Assembly: GCA_002482545.1 (NCBI GenBank)
Contig: DLGF01000012.1
Location: 265,214 to 329,213, forward strand
Direction of reading: 5' to 3'
DNA from: Sporomusaceae bacterium UBA7701
GTDB lineage: Bacteria > Bacillota > Negativicutes > Sporomusales > UBA7701
Length of the DNA stretch: 64,000 bases
Made by a program: the position numbers and the translations under genes. Of the stretch, positions 32,694 through 40,922 are shown one piece after another. Each line of letters starts with the position of its first letter. The first letter of the stretch is position 1. The notes under the pieces were generated by a model, which was not told where the DNA came from, did no database searches, and saw only the letters and a list, made by a program, of their open reading frames with translations.

Positions 32694-33309
32694 TTGCGCG
32701 CTTTGGACGCTCGTTTTGCCTTTTCCGCCTCTTTCTTGTCTGCCTCGATTTTCAGCGATACGGCGGCAAAAACGAACGCCCGTTCATTTTCCGGGAGCTC
32801 AAGCACTTCATGAGGAAACTTGTGAAATCTGAGGAGGCAATAATACGCTACATTCGCGTATATATCGCCTCCTCTGATTAGTTTTTTGCTTGTTTGATCT
32901 TCTTGTCGTCCATGCCGACTTCAAAGCCGTTGGCCTGCGATACCATGAGATACAGGTCCGTATACTCCCCGGGCGTCAGCATTTTCCGGACCAGTTGTCC
33001 GGCGCCCACTGCGCCGTAGGAGTCCTGCAGAGCGGCATCGTGCAGATTCGGATATACAACGCAGGCGCAGATCATTTCTTCAGCATATTTTTCGCTGTCC
33101 AGTTCGATTTTGGCGTCCCGCGTACCAGGCGTGAAAACCTTCTTTTTGCAGGTTTTCTTGATCGCCTCATCCTCTTCGCTGGTAAGCACGCGGATTTCCC
33201 ATTCCAGCGGCTCCCTATCGGCTCCGACGAACCGTTTGGACGCCACATACTTGATGTTTTCCGTCTTGATCGCGTTTTCGGCCAAGAAGGCCAAAAGATT
33301 GTTCTCCAT
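32694..33309 (-). CDS. Tail assembly chaperone, -1 frameshift fusion form
   Basis: A -1 slip on A-AAA-AAC (32881-32887) just before the zero-frame TAA carries the ribosome into an open frame of about 62 further codons. That frame reads LIRGGDIYANVAYYCLLRF, HEVLELPENERAFVFAA, and ends in a basic tail KRASKARKRR, stopping at TGA 32694. Myoviruses and siphoviruses commonly make such a G-GT type pair directly upstream of the tape-measure gene. The extension has no ribosome binding site of its own. Confidence 0.82.
32878..33309 (-). CDS. Tail assembly chaperone, short form (XkdN-like)
   Basis: A 143-residue protein starting MENNLLAFLAENAIKTENIKYVASKRF, with LEWEIRVLTSEEDEAIKKTCKKKV in the middle and PGEYTDLYLMVSQANGFEVGMDDKKIKQAKN at the end. 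This is the XkdN pattern. The short form ends at TAA 32878, immediately after the slippery heptamer. Confidence 0.9.
   Translation of the reverse strand: MENNLLAFLAENAIKTENIKYVASKRFVGADREPLEWEIRVLTSEEDEAIKKTCKKKVFTPGTRDAKIELDSEKYAEEMICACVVYPNLHDAALQDSYGAVGAGQLVRKMLTPGEYTDLYLMVSQANGFEVGMDDKKIKQAKN
32881..32887 (-). other. Slippery heptamer for -1 frameshifting
   Basis: On the minus strand A AAA AAC lies in the correct phase (GCA AAA AAC TAA in the zero frame). It is the classical X XXY YYZ signal and directly precedes the stop codon. Confidence 0.85.
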
Positions 33310-33330
33310 ATATCGGATCCTCCTTAATGG

Positions 33331-33810
33331 TTATCGCATGCCGTCCAACTGATTAAATTCTTCCGGCATCTCGAAATCTTCAAACGTAAAATCGACATCC
33401 TGCTCAAGCCAGTCCCCGTCGGCATCGAATGCAGCAATGATGCCGCTGTCTAGGTTGCAGTCTTTGAGGATAATGGTCTGCCGGCCGGCCGCAGAAGTAG
33501 TATCTTCATTGGTAATTTGGATATCGAAATAAAAATCCTGACCGGTATCTTTGTACGTTTTCAGCAGCTTCGTAAACAGCGAGGTATTGGCGTAAATCGT
33601 CATACTGCCCGTTCCATTCCAGCTGACCGTTTTATGACCCTTGCCGGTCCGGCCCAGGATCGGGACTTCCTGCTTATCCTTTTCGATTTTGGCTTCCAGG
33701 CTTTTGGCCTGCATCAAAAGATAGCGGTTGCCGTCGATCGTAATATAGCAGCTGGCCAGTTTGGCGGCAATGACATCCTTGGCATGCATCGTCCGGATAG
33801 CGTCGCCCAT
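33331..33810 (-). CDS. Tail tube protein (XkdM-like)
   Basis: A 159-residue protein that forms the inner tube of the contractile tail. It has GNRYLLMQAKSLEAKIEKDKQEVPILGRTGKGHKTVSWNGTGSMTIY, the XkdM pattern, and FEDFEMPEEFNQL at the end. It lies directly downstream of the sheath gene. Confidence 0.93.
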   Translation of the reverse strand: MGDAIRTMHAKDVIAAKLASCYITIDGNRYLLMQAKSLEAKIEKDKQEVPILGRTGKGHKTVSWNGTGSMTIYANTSLFTKLLKTYKDTGQDFYFDIQITNEDTTSAAGRQTIILKDCNLDSGIIAAFDADGDWLEQDVDFTFEDFEMPEEFNQLDGMR

Positions 33811-33823
33811 GTTTCACCCCTCC

Positions 33824-35176
33824 TTACGCGACCACGACGGTCATATATAATTTTTCCATGCACATGGTCGGCTGCACCTGGTATTCGCTCAGCACGGCCT
33901 CTTTCGATTCGCCTTGGGTCGGGATCGGCACGTCATCCGGCACGAAGTTCTGAATAGCCCTAACCCTTTGCATTTCCTTGTGGTAGGCGACCAGGTCTCC
34001 CCAGAAGGCGATGCGGCCGTCGGCGTCGTTGGGTTCTTTCCCGAGGTAAGTTAAGTTGAAAAGCCTGGCCACATCGATGGCGATCTGATCCAGCACCCGA
34101 ATCACCTGGTTGCTGGAGAAATCCTCATTTTTCTGCTTGCTGAAGGACGTGAAAGTGTTGATATCCCGCAGGATATTGACGTCGCCCGTAATATCGCCGT
34201 CCACGGCGTCGGCTACCCGGTGGAAAATCAGCATGCCGGCCGTAATCGCTCTCTCCAGCTCCGACTGCTTGTAGTTGGTGTCGACGGTAAAATCGCCTTC
34301 GTAGGTTTTATTCGTGCAGGAAGCATTGACCGCGCAGGCCGCCTCCGCGCCGGTCAGCCAATAGACCAGGCTGGCCAAAGACGCCCCCGCGTCCGTGACT
34401 TTGTTCTGAATGGAAATGACGCCTTCATAGTCCACGTTTTCCTTCCCATAGACCACGGTCTGGAATTTGGCGCCCACATCGTCGCGCATGCGCTTGGTGA
34501 ACTGGATGTAGAGATCCTGAACCGTCGCTTCCGTGGACAGGCAGCCGAGCGTATTAAAATAATACGGCTCAATCTTATCCAGGAATTCCTGGTATTGAAG
34601 CCCGGAGATCGTCTCACCGTTAGAACCTCCGGTCAGCGGCGTCCCCGCCGTGGCCGCCAGCGTCATATCCTCCTTCCAGGTCACATAATCGTTATTCGTC
34701 AGAGCCGCCTTACTGGCGACGGTCTGCTTATCCACGGCGGTTTTCGCGCCGTCCGTCGTCAGATAGGTAATGACGTCGTACAGATCCTCGTCATCAATAT
34801 TCGCCTGGATGGCAATGGTCAGGTCGTTGCCCCGGACCCCGCCATACTTGGCCGTAGCCAGCGCGCAGGCCGCTTTTATGGCCCCATTGTTCAGACGATA
34901 GAAATAACCGGTTTTCAGGTTTTTGAACAAGTCCCGCAGACCGGTTATTTTGTCACTGGTATAGTCATAGCCAAAATATTTGGTAGAGGATTTCTGGAAG
35001 TCGTCGACTTCGACTTTAAAAACCTCCCCCTCCGGACCCCAGTCCAGTTCCAGGGCCATGGCGCCGTAGCCCCGGTCGGCAAAATCCGTGGTAGGACGAA
35101 CCTTGCTGACAAAATTAATGTAAGCGCCGGGGAGCTTTTTGTTTTGAAATAGCCATCCGCCTCCGCCTAAGGCCAT
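33824..35176 (-). CDS. Tail sheath protein (XkdK-like)
   Basis: A 450-residue contractile sheath subunit. It opens GGGWLFQNKKLPGAYINFVSKVRP, with VRGNDLTIAIQANIDDEDLYDVITYL and LTGGSNGE in the centre. The C-terminal domain has DINTFTSFSKQKNEDFSSNQVIRVLDQIA, the conserved sheath motif. Presence of a sheath makes this phage a myovirus type. Confidence 0.95.
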   Translation of the reverse strand: MALGGGGWLFQNKKLPGAYINFVSKVRPTTDFADRGYGAMALELDWGPEGEVFKVEVDDFQKSSTKYFGYDYTSDKITGLRDLFKNLKTGYFYRLNNGAIKAACALATAKYGGVRGNDLTIAIQANIDDEDLYDVITYLTTDGAKTAVDKQTVASKAALTNNDYVTWKEDMTLAATAGTPLTGGSNGETISGLQYQEFLDKIEPYYFNTLGCLSTEATVQDLYIQFTKRMRDDVGAKFQTVVYGKENVDYEGVISIQNKVTDAGASLASLVYWLTGAEAACAVNASCTNKTYEGDFTVDTNYKQSELERAITAGMLIFHRVADAVDGDITGDVNILRDINTFTSFSKQKNEDFSSNQVIRVLDQIAIDVARLFNLTYLGKEPNDADGRIAFWGDLVAYHKEMQRVRAIQNFVPDDVPIPTQGESKEAVLSEYQVQPTMCMEKLYMTVVVA

Positions 35177-35182
35177 CGGTCA

Positions 35183-35401
35183 TTACCCCTTTCCATTGAT
35201 TTTTTCCGTGATCGGCTTTTGGAGAAAATCGTCAATTTTCTGCTGGATCTCTGCCGCAGTGTAGGACTGCCCCTCTTTCAGGACGATACCGGCAATATCG
35301 CGATAAGGCCGGTATTTTACCGACTGCAGCACCTGCTCGCGGGTATAGGTCGCCGGCAGGTTCGCTTCCGCGGCCGGCGCATTTTTCGCTTTATCCGCCA
35401 C
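35183..35401 (-). CDS. Small tail-region protein
   Basis: A 72-residue protein with ATYTREQVLQSVKYRPYRDIAGIVLKEGQSYTAAEIQQKIDDFL. It sits between the tail terminator and sheath genes, a place where PBSX-like phages have a small unnamed protein. No domain assigned. Confidence 0.75.
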   Translation of the reverse strand: MADKAKNAPAAEANLPATYTREQVLQSVKYRPYRDIAGIVLKEGQSYTAAEIQQKIDDFLQKPITEKINGKG

Positions 35402-35405
35402 CTTG

Positions 35406-35837
35406 CTATCCCTCCTTTACTTTTTGCGATTGGTGGAGCTCCATCATCAGCGGAACTTCCTCCGGCACCTTTCGGACAAAGAAATCGTAGTGGATGAAAA
35501 AATGCAAGACTTCTTCCTGCATTTCATAATTCATTTTGGTGCCCCGGATCGGCCCCGAATCCAGATTGACATACTCCAGGTCCATCATAAGCCTGACCGC
35601 CACGGCCTGAAGTTCCTGCACAGGGCTCGCCGCCGACTGCGGGAAATAGTGAATGTCAAAGCTATGCTCCCGGAAGTAGCGGTTGCCGCGGACCTGCTCT
35701 TGCCGACCGTTCAGCAGGCAAATAAAAAAACAAGGCGCCTGAAAGCCCTGCTCCAGTTTTTCCATATAAAATTCATGGCCGGAGCCAAACGCCTCTTCGA
35801 GTTTTTGCGAAATGGCGGCTGTAACTTCGTTGATCAT
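35406..35837 (-). CDS. Tail terminator family protein
   Basis: A 143-residue protein starting MINEVTAAISQKLEEAFG, with FFICLLNGRQEQVRGNRYFREHSFDIHYFP and EVLHFFIHYDFFVRK. It has the alpha-beta layout and position (after the gp10-like gene, before the sheath) of phage tail terminator proteins. It overlaps the preceding gene by four bases. Confidence 0.82.
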   Translation of the reverse strand: MINEVTAAISQKLEEAFGSGHEFYMEKLEQGFQAPCFFICLLNGRQEQVRGNRYFREHSFDIHYFPQSAASPVQELQAVAVRLMMDLEYVNLDSGPIRGTKMNYEMQEEVLHFFIHYDFFVRKVPEEVPLMMELHQSQKVKEG

Positions 35838-36394
35838 TTGCCTTTCAGGACCTCCTTCAAAAAGTCCGCGAACCGCTTTTCCAGTATTCCAGGAGCTTCA
35901 CTCTGGAGCTCATCGGCCGAAATGGTCATCATAAAATGACCTTTCACCCATCCCGCCTTCAGCTTTTTACCGATAGCCGGCACATACCGCCCCGGCGTCT
36001 GCCGGTGGCCGTATTCCACATAACTGGCGTATGATACCGGATTAATAATGGTGATTTCGTAGGTTTTGCCGGTTTTTTGGACCAGCATGGTCTGCGCATA
36101 CGCCGCCGGGTTTTTGCCGCCGCTAGACAGGGCCTCGGCTTCCGTCCGGGCTGTCCAGCCCCGGCGCAAAGTGCCGCCGGCGGAAACGCGCTGAAATCTC
36201 GTCTTCCCCTTTTTATCGGTTTTAGCCTCAAAGGTTCCGACCCCGACCGGCGTCCGCTTAATGACCTTGGCGAGAAATCTGGCCGCCAGTTCCCGGGCGC
36301 ATTCCTGGTAAAACTTCTCCTGTTCCGCTCCGGTCGCCAAGCGCTGCAGCTTTTGGGTGAATTCTTTCATCTGGGAAAAATCCGACTTCGCCAT
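35834..36394 (-). CDS. HK97 gp10-like head-tail joining protein (XkdI-like)
   Basis: A 186-residue protein with FYQECARELAARFLAKVIKRTPVGVGTF early and EITIINPVSYASYVEYGHRQTPGRYVPAIGKKLKAGWV near the end. The YASYVEYGHR motif is the hallmark of the gp10/minor-tail joining family. Start and stop abut both neighbours. Confidence 0.9.
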   Translation of the reverse strand: MAKSDFSQMKEFTQKLQRLATGAEQEKFYQECARELAARFLAKVIKRTPVGVGTFEAKTDKKGKTRFQRVSAGGTLRRGWTARTEAEALSSGGKNPAAYAQTMLVQKTGKTYEITIINPVSYASYVEYGHRQTPGRYVPAIGKKLKAGWVKGHFMMTISADELQSEAPGILEKRFADFLKEVLKGK

Positions 36395-36774
36395 TACGCC
36401 TTATCCTCGTACAGCTCCAGATTGATTTCCTGGTGAGTGGCATAGATCGCCGGCTGGCCGGAGCGCGCGTAATTCTCGGTCCGGCCGGCCTGCGTCACCG
36501 TGATTTTACTGCCGGCGCTTATAACGACTTCCGGAGCGATAAACAGTTTAATGCTTTGTGCGATGTCGGTCACCGTATTCGACTGGTCCGCCGCCGGCAA
36601 GGCCGAATACGACAGTCGGCAGGGCTGATCGGCCAACACTTCAACCGGCTTGGTGGATGTAAGTTTGGTTTCCGGATCCTTGACCTTCTGAAACTCCGTT
36701 ACGCTGCATAAGCCGTCATAAAGCTTCTCCTGCGCTTTCCTGGCGGCCTGCCTGGCCGATTCAATGGCGTTCAT
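36394..36774 (-). CDS. Head-closure protein (XkdH-like)
   Basis: A 126-residue protein starting at ATG 36774 with GGAGGTGG upstream. It has LYDGLCSVTEFQKVKDPETKLTSTKPVEVLADQPCRLSY and a beta-rich end with VISAGSKITVTQAG, the pattern of small beta-barrel closure proteins. It is located between the gp6-like and gp10-like connectors. Confidence 0.82.
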   Translation of the reverse strand: MNAIESARQAARKAQEKLYDGLCSVTEFQKVKDPETKLTSTKPVEVLADQPCRLSYSALPAADQSNTVTDIAQSIKLFIAPEVVISAGSKITVTQAGRTENYARSGQPAIYATHQEINLELYEDKA

Positions 36775-36796
36775 GATTTCCACCTCTCCCCCGCGC

Positions 36797-37174
36797 TCAC
36801 CATTTGACGCATCGGAATGCGGCAAAATCGGTCTCACCATGCTGGAGATAGGCGATCAGCGCGTCGTATTTGGCCTCTGCGCTGTTTTTGGAGTCAAAGA
36901 CAATGGTTGTATCGCCTTCGGTGATTTGCTTGACCACCGCCTCAAACTCAATGCCCACGCTCTGATCGCTCTGCTTCTTGCCAAACAAAAACTCGCCGCA
37001 GGCCATATCGACAGCAACAAGCCGCAGCCCTTCCGGTACCGCGGCCACGTTGCAGCTATTTTTGATATGGCCCTCCACCTTTTCAATACAGAAATTGAGC
37101 AGCCAGTCATCAGCAGCCGTTGCTGTATAGCCGAGCGAAGCCAGCCGGGCTTTCACATCGTCCAGCATGGCCAT
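36797..37174 (-). CDS. gp6-like head-tail connector (YqbG/XkdG-region protein)
   Basis: A 125-residue protein starting MAMLDDVKARLASLGYTATAADDWLLNFCIEKVEGHIKNSCN. The pattern of a short helical connector that opens with D-D-V-K-xR-L and W-L-L-x-F matches gp6-like adaptors bound under the portal. The start overlaps the capsid stop (TAATG). Confidence 0.82.
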   Translation of the reverse strand: MAMLDDVKARLASLGYTATAADDWLLNFCIEKVEGHIKNSCNVAAVPEGLRLVAVDMACGEFLFGKKQSDQSVGIEFEAVVKQITEGDTTIVFDSKNSAEAKYDALIAYLQHGETDFAAFRCVKW

Positions 37175-38259
37175 TACCCCTTGGAGACGATGCGGGCAAT
37201 TGGGATAGCCTTGTGATCGATGTACTTGCGGGCCGCGCCCTGGCCGCCGTCATGGACCAGCGTCCAGTTGGCGCCGTTTTCGAGCTCGGCGGCGGTCGGC
37301 GACAGCGTGGCCTGGCTGGTTTTGGTATAGCTGATGCCGTAGGGAGCGAAGCATTTGCGCTGCCGGCTGTACAGGGTGTCCTGGCCGCCGTTGGTTTTGG
37401 GGTCGCGGCTCATTTCATAGGGCACCTCGGCGCCGATGTTTTCATAGTCGAACGCGCCCTCGCCGAGGACATAGGTGGTGTATTTGGTATAGGCCGGGAC
37501 ATACCCGGGTTGGCCTTCGGTACCGCTGGCCGGCACTTCCTCGACCGGCATGGAGTCGTCGATCAGCACGATCCGGCCGTTCCAGGTGGCCAGGCCCAAC
37601 TCGCGCTCAATGCCGTTGGCATCGGTCTGCTTCATGTAAGCCAGGAGCTTCAGGTTTTCCAGGTTCGTGGCCAGCACCGAGTGCATGATGCCGATCTTGA
37701 ATTTAGATTTGTTGTCGCCGCTGGCCTGCTGGATGGCGCTGTTGAGCGTGGCGGGACCGACGAAAGCGGCTTCGCCTTCGCTGGCCGTGATATCGTAGGT
37801 ATGACCGTTGACGAACTTCAGATTGTTGGCGCCGGTCATGCTGAAGATGCCCTTGAGGATGCTTAGGAGCGTTGCCTGGTCCACCTGGTCCCAGTATTCG
37901 GCTACCTGCACGGCCACATTATCCATGAAGCCGGCGCCGCCGGTGATATCCTCGGCGAAATCGCCCTCCGTCCAGGCCTTGGCCCGGCCGATGACAACGA
38001 CGCTGCGCTCGAAGGTGGTCGTGCTGGTGGCGGTGATGTCGGTAACGCCGTCATAGTTGAGCGGATCGCCGTCCAGGAGGCCGTACATCGGCAACGTGGC
38101 GTAGGCGGTGCCGGTCTGGTTGCTGAAGGCGTTGCGGATCTCGCTGTTGGCTTTCAGCGCCCGGGACTTGATTAATTCATTTTTCTTGGTCTGGGGGATC
38201 CGGATGACGTATTTGCCGAATACCTCGGGGTTAAAGGTCTTGGAATTGAATTTGGCCAT
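37174..38259 (-). CDS. Major capsid protein
   Basis: A 361-residue protein starting MAKFNSKTFNPEVFGKYVIRIPQTKKNELIKS. Its centre has YWDQVDQATLLSILKGIF and a typical HSVLATNLENLKLL strand-helix, and it ends RKYIDHKAIPIARIVSKG. Position directly after the scaffold gene supports the call. It should have the HK97 fold; no protease gene is seen, in line with a separate scaffold. Confidence 0.9.
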   Translation of the reverse strand: MAKFNSKTFNPEVFGKYVIRIPQTKKNELIKSRALKANSEIRNAFSNQTGTAYATLPMYGLLDGDPLNYDGVTDITATSTTTFERSVVVIGRAKAWTEGDFAEDITGGAGFMDNVAVQVAEYWDQVDQATLLSILKGIFSMTGANNLKFVNGHTYDITASEGEAAFVGPATLNSAIQQASGDNKSKFKIGIMHSVLATNLENLKLLAYMKQTDANGIERELGLATWNGRIVLIDDSMPVEEVPASGTEGQPGYVPAYTKYTTYVLGEGAFDYENIGAEVPYEMSRDPKTNGGQDTLYSRQRKCFAPYGISYTKTSQATLSPTAAELENGANWTLVHDGGQGAARKYIDHKAIPIARIVSKG

Positions 38260-38284
38260 TCGTCATACTCCTTCTTTCTATTTA

Positions 38285-38878
38285 TTAGATTTCCGCGCCG
38301 GGATTGGCTTCCAGATAGGCGCACAGTTCGGTATAGGTCATTTCACTGGGCTTCTTGTCGGCCGGGTAATTCTTGTCGCCGCCTTCCGCCGGCTTGACGC
38401 CTTTCATTTTCGCTTGCCCGGGAGTTTCGAACAGGAATTTGGTATCTTCGGCTTCCTGCAGCTTTTTGACCTGGTCCGCCAGTCCCTTCACCGTCTCGCC
38501 GTCCAGTTCGGCTTTCTCCAGATCGAGCAGAGCGCGGACTGCCTTCAGGTTTTTGGCCTTGGCGCCGGTCAGAGCGGCGGTAACAGCGCTGTCGATCTGC
38601 ATCTGCCTGATTTTGGCCTCGTACTCGGTTTTGGTGGTTTTGTTGGCGGTCTGCAGTTCCTCGATCTTCTGTTGCAGGCCGGCGGCGTCGACTTTCTTCA
38701 GTTCCTCCAGCTGCTTGTCGCGGGTTTTGAGGTCAGTTTCCAGCTGTTTCTTGGCTTCCACCTCCTTGGCGTGGTCGGATTGGGGCACATAGCCCTTGAG
38801 TTCTTCGGCGCTGGCGGCGGCGACTTTGGTAGCAGCGGCTTCATCCAGGCCCAGGGCCAGCAGTTGCTCTTTGGTCAT
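38285..38878 (-). CDS. Scaffold protein (gp20-like)
   Basis: A 197-residue, highly charged, coiled-coil protein (residues 30-110: VEAKKQLETDLKTRDKQLEELKK and following), with SAVTAALTGAKAKNLKAVRALLDLEKAEL in the middle. This is the pattern of gp20-type scaffolding proteins, which template the procapsid. The start is ATG 38878, with AAAGGAGGA upstream. Confidence 0.9.
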   Translation of the reverse strand: MTKEQLLALGLDEAAATKVAAASAEELKGYVPQSDHAKEVEAKKQLETDLKTRDKQLEELKKVDAAGLQQKIEELQTANKTTKTEYEAKIRQMQIDSAVTAALTGAKAKNLKAVRALLDLEKAELDGETVKGLADQVKKLQEAEDTKFLFETPGQAKMKGVKPAEGGDKNYPADKKPSEMTYTELCAYLEANPGAEI

Positions 38879-38909
38879 GGTGGCGTCCTCCTTTGATTTT
38901 TGGGCGTAG

Positions 38910-38943
38910 AAAAGCACCTACACTGTTTCGCGTAGGTGCTTTA
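38910..38943 (-). terminator. Hairpin with T tract between a small gene and the scaffold gene
   Basis: On the minus strand AAAGCACCTACGC pairs with GTGTAGGTGCTTTT around a short loop, right after the stop codon at 38,941. It looks like an intrinsic terminator placed before scaffold and capsid, so it may act as a partial attenuator. Confidence 0.65.
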
Positions 38944-39093
38944 GTCGTTGATCGGCAGTTCGATCAGTTCGCTTTCGTAGGGGAGCGTTATGCCGTCCTT
39001 GGCGGCTTTGTCGTGGCGCTGGATGATCCGGTTGATCATTTCATCCGAAAATCCGAGCTCCTTGGCCTTTTTTATGAATTCTGTTTTTTCCAA
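38941..39093 (-). CDS. 50-residue protein with a TTG start
   Basis: The frame runs from TTG 39093 (AGGAGG eight bases upstream) to TAA 38941. It reads EKTEFIKKAKELGFSDEMIN, then RIIQRHDKAAKDGITLPYES, a two-helix protein. It overlaps the end of the minor head gene by 22 bases. Function unknown; similar small proteins lie between minor head and scaffold genes in related prophages. Confidence 0.65.
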   Translation of the reverse strand: MEKTEFIKKAKELGFSDEMINRIIQRHDKAAKDGITLPYESELIELPIND

Positions 39094-40922
39094 TCGGCAT
39101 ACCTCCTTTCAATCTCTTCGCCGATCGCCTTGGCCATCGTCCGCGGCTGCGGGTTGTTGCTGTATTCCGCCCAGGCTTCAGCAATAAACTCGCTATATTG
39201 GTTGGGATTTTTATTGTCCCAGGCGTAGCGAGACAGTTCTTCGGTGATCTGTTCCCGCGTTCTCGCGTCGAACAGTTTTCGGATGGCGTCATTCCCGGAC
39301 AGGTTGAGCATCGTATCCAACTGATGACCGATCTCATGGTCCAGGATGGATTTGACGGTGTCACAGCCTACCGGATGGAATTTATTCGCCACATCGGCCT
39401 TGAGGCTGTTTAGCAGTTTGCCTAAATCCTTGCCCTGCACCGAATTGAACGTAATTCCGGCGAATTGCCGGAACGGCTCTTTACGCGGCGCCCAGCTAGA
39501 TGCATAGGCGTTGGAGGGAACACGTAATCGATACATGGCGTCGTTGACGGCATCATCTGCATGTACTTCCAGGATTTTTTCAGGAACATGCGGATTAAGC
39601 CGCTTATAATCATCCAGGTAATGTTGCCGCAAAACCGGCTTTAAAGCAGCATTGCGGGCGTGGGACTCGCCGACAAACCCGAATTGCTCGTTAAGCTCAG
39701 GGAATCGGTTAAAATTGTCCGCCAGCCCCGCGTTCCAGGCATTGGCCACTTCAATATGCAAACCGGTATAGTCGGCATGCGGAATACCCAATGTCTCGAT
39801 GGCATACTGGCCAGCCTCTTTAACGGTTTTCGCTGGCGTGAATTCTACCTTCAATGTAGCAGATTTGCCGACTGCTTGCAAGCCGTCTTTTGCGCCGCCG
39901 GCGACAAAGGTTTTCTTCCACTCCGGATACTTCATGCTGTCCGGCACGTAATAGGTCTTTCCTTTGGCATTTCGGGCCGCCCTGGATCCGGCATTACCCT
40001 CGAAAAACGGTACCGTAACCGTCCGGCACCAGCAATGAAAGGGCGGAGCAGTCACGCCCGGCCGATAATCTTTCATTTCGAAGACTTTACCGTCCAAGCT
40101 TTGGCAGATCGCTGAAGTATGGCTGTCCAAGGTGGCCACGATCTCATAGCGCTCCACATCCAGCTCGCTGAAGCAGTCCCGCTGCGCGGCCGACGCGAAA
40201 AACGCCGCTTCGGTCATTACCAGCCGGCCGGCATTGTTCTGCGCGGTATTCATTTTTTTCGCCAGGGTCCTGATCATCGTGTCCGGCGGATCGCCGCGGA
40301 TAATGACCTGGGTCAGCTCGGTATGCAGCGTGCTGACCAGTTGGTCTTTATTGCCCCATATCCGCTCGGAAAAGGTCTTGCCGTCCGCCGCCCAGGGCTT
40401 GGCCAGCACGGCGGCGATCTGCTTGTCGTTAATGCGCTGCAGATCCCAGCCGATGTTGATGCCGCGCTGGATCTCATAAGCCGTGCGGTAGTAGCCTTCC
40501 GCATAGATCCCGCGCATGGTCCTGTCCAGGCCGTCGAGCTGATTGCCATAAAGAACCTCAACCTGCTGCTGAATTTGTAGCTGTAGCGCCTCCAGGCGGG
40601 AAATGTGCACCCGGGCGGAGGCGTTCTCCAGCTGCTTCAGCCACTGGCCGTTGACGGCGTTCTCCTTGCCGTACTTGATGTACTCCTCGACCGACCAGCG
40701 CAATTCGGCCAATTCCTTGCTATTCAACAGCTGCTTGGCCTCGGCGAAGCTGACCTGGTTGTTGGCGGCGAACCGGCTATACCAGGCGGAAATCTGCTGC
40801 TCGATGGCGGCGGCCGCCCGTTTGTACTCGCGTTCCAGGTCGTCGTAATAGGCCAGGCCTTTTTTAAGCTGTGCCTCTTCGAGCTGTTCAAAGCGCCGGC
40901 GCCAGTAGTCCCTACTCTTCAT
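39072..40922 (-). CDS. Minor head protein (Mu gpF/SPP1 gp7-like) fused to a zincin-like metallopeptidase domain
   Basis: A 616-residue protein. The first 330 residues are the head-morphogenesis domain: helical N-terminus, then TEAAFFASAAQRDCF, VATLDSHTSAICQSLDGKVF and PPFHCWCRT with the conserved Cys/His. The C-terminal 280 residues form a separate domain with SILDHEIGHQLD (HExxH at about 529-533, then D) and a later EFIAEAWAEY helix that could give the third metal ligand. The start ATG 40922 overlaps the portal end. The extra domain may act on the host wall, a phage protein or a host target; which is unknown. Confidence 0.88.
   Translation of the reverse strand: MKSRDYWRRRFEQLEEAQLKKGLAYYDDLEREYKRAAAAIEQQISAWYSRFAANNQVSFAEAKQLLNSKELAELRWSVEEYIKYGKENAVNGQWLKQLENASARVHISRLEALQLQIQQQVEVLYGNQLDGLDRTMRGIYAEGYYRTAYEIQRGINIGWDLQRINDKQIAAVLAKPWAADGKTFSERIWGNKDQLVSTLHTELTQVIIRGDPPDTMIRTLAKKMNTAQNNAGRLVMTEAAFFASAAQRDCFSELDVERYEIVATLDSHTSAICQSLDGKVFEMKDYRPGVTAPPFHCWCRTVTVPFFEGNAGSRAARNAKGKTYYVPDSMKYPEWKKTFVAGGAKDGLQAVGKSATLKVEFTPAKTVKEAGQYAIETLGIPHADYTGLHIEVANAWNAGLADNFNRFPELNEQFGFVGESHARNAALKPVLRQHYLDDYKRLNPHVPEKILEVHADDAVNDAMYRLRVPSNAYASSWAPRKEPFRQFAGITFNSVQGKDLGKLLNSLKADVANKFHPVGCDTVKSILDHEIGHQLDTMLNLSGNDAIRKLFDARTREQITEELSRYAWDNKNPNQYSEFIAEAWAEYSNNPQPRTMAKAIGEEIERRYADWKKQNS

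Noticed and set aside
34220..35152. 310-codon plus-strand frame opposite the tail sheath gene
   Set aside because: No ribosome binding site, antisense to a well-supported sheath gene and composition of a shadow frame.
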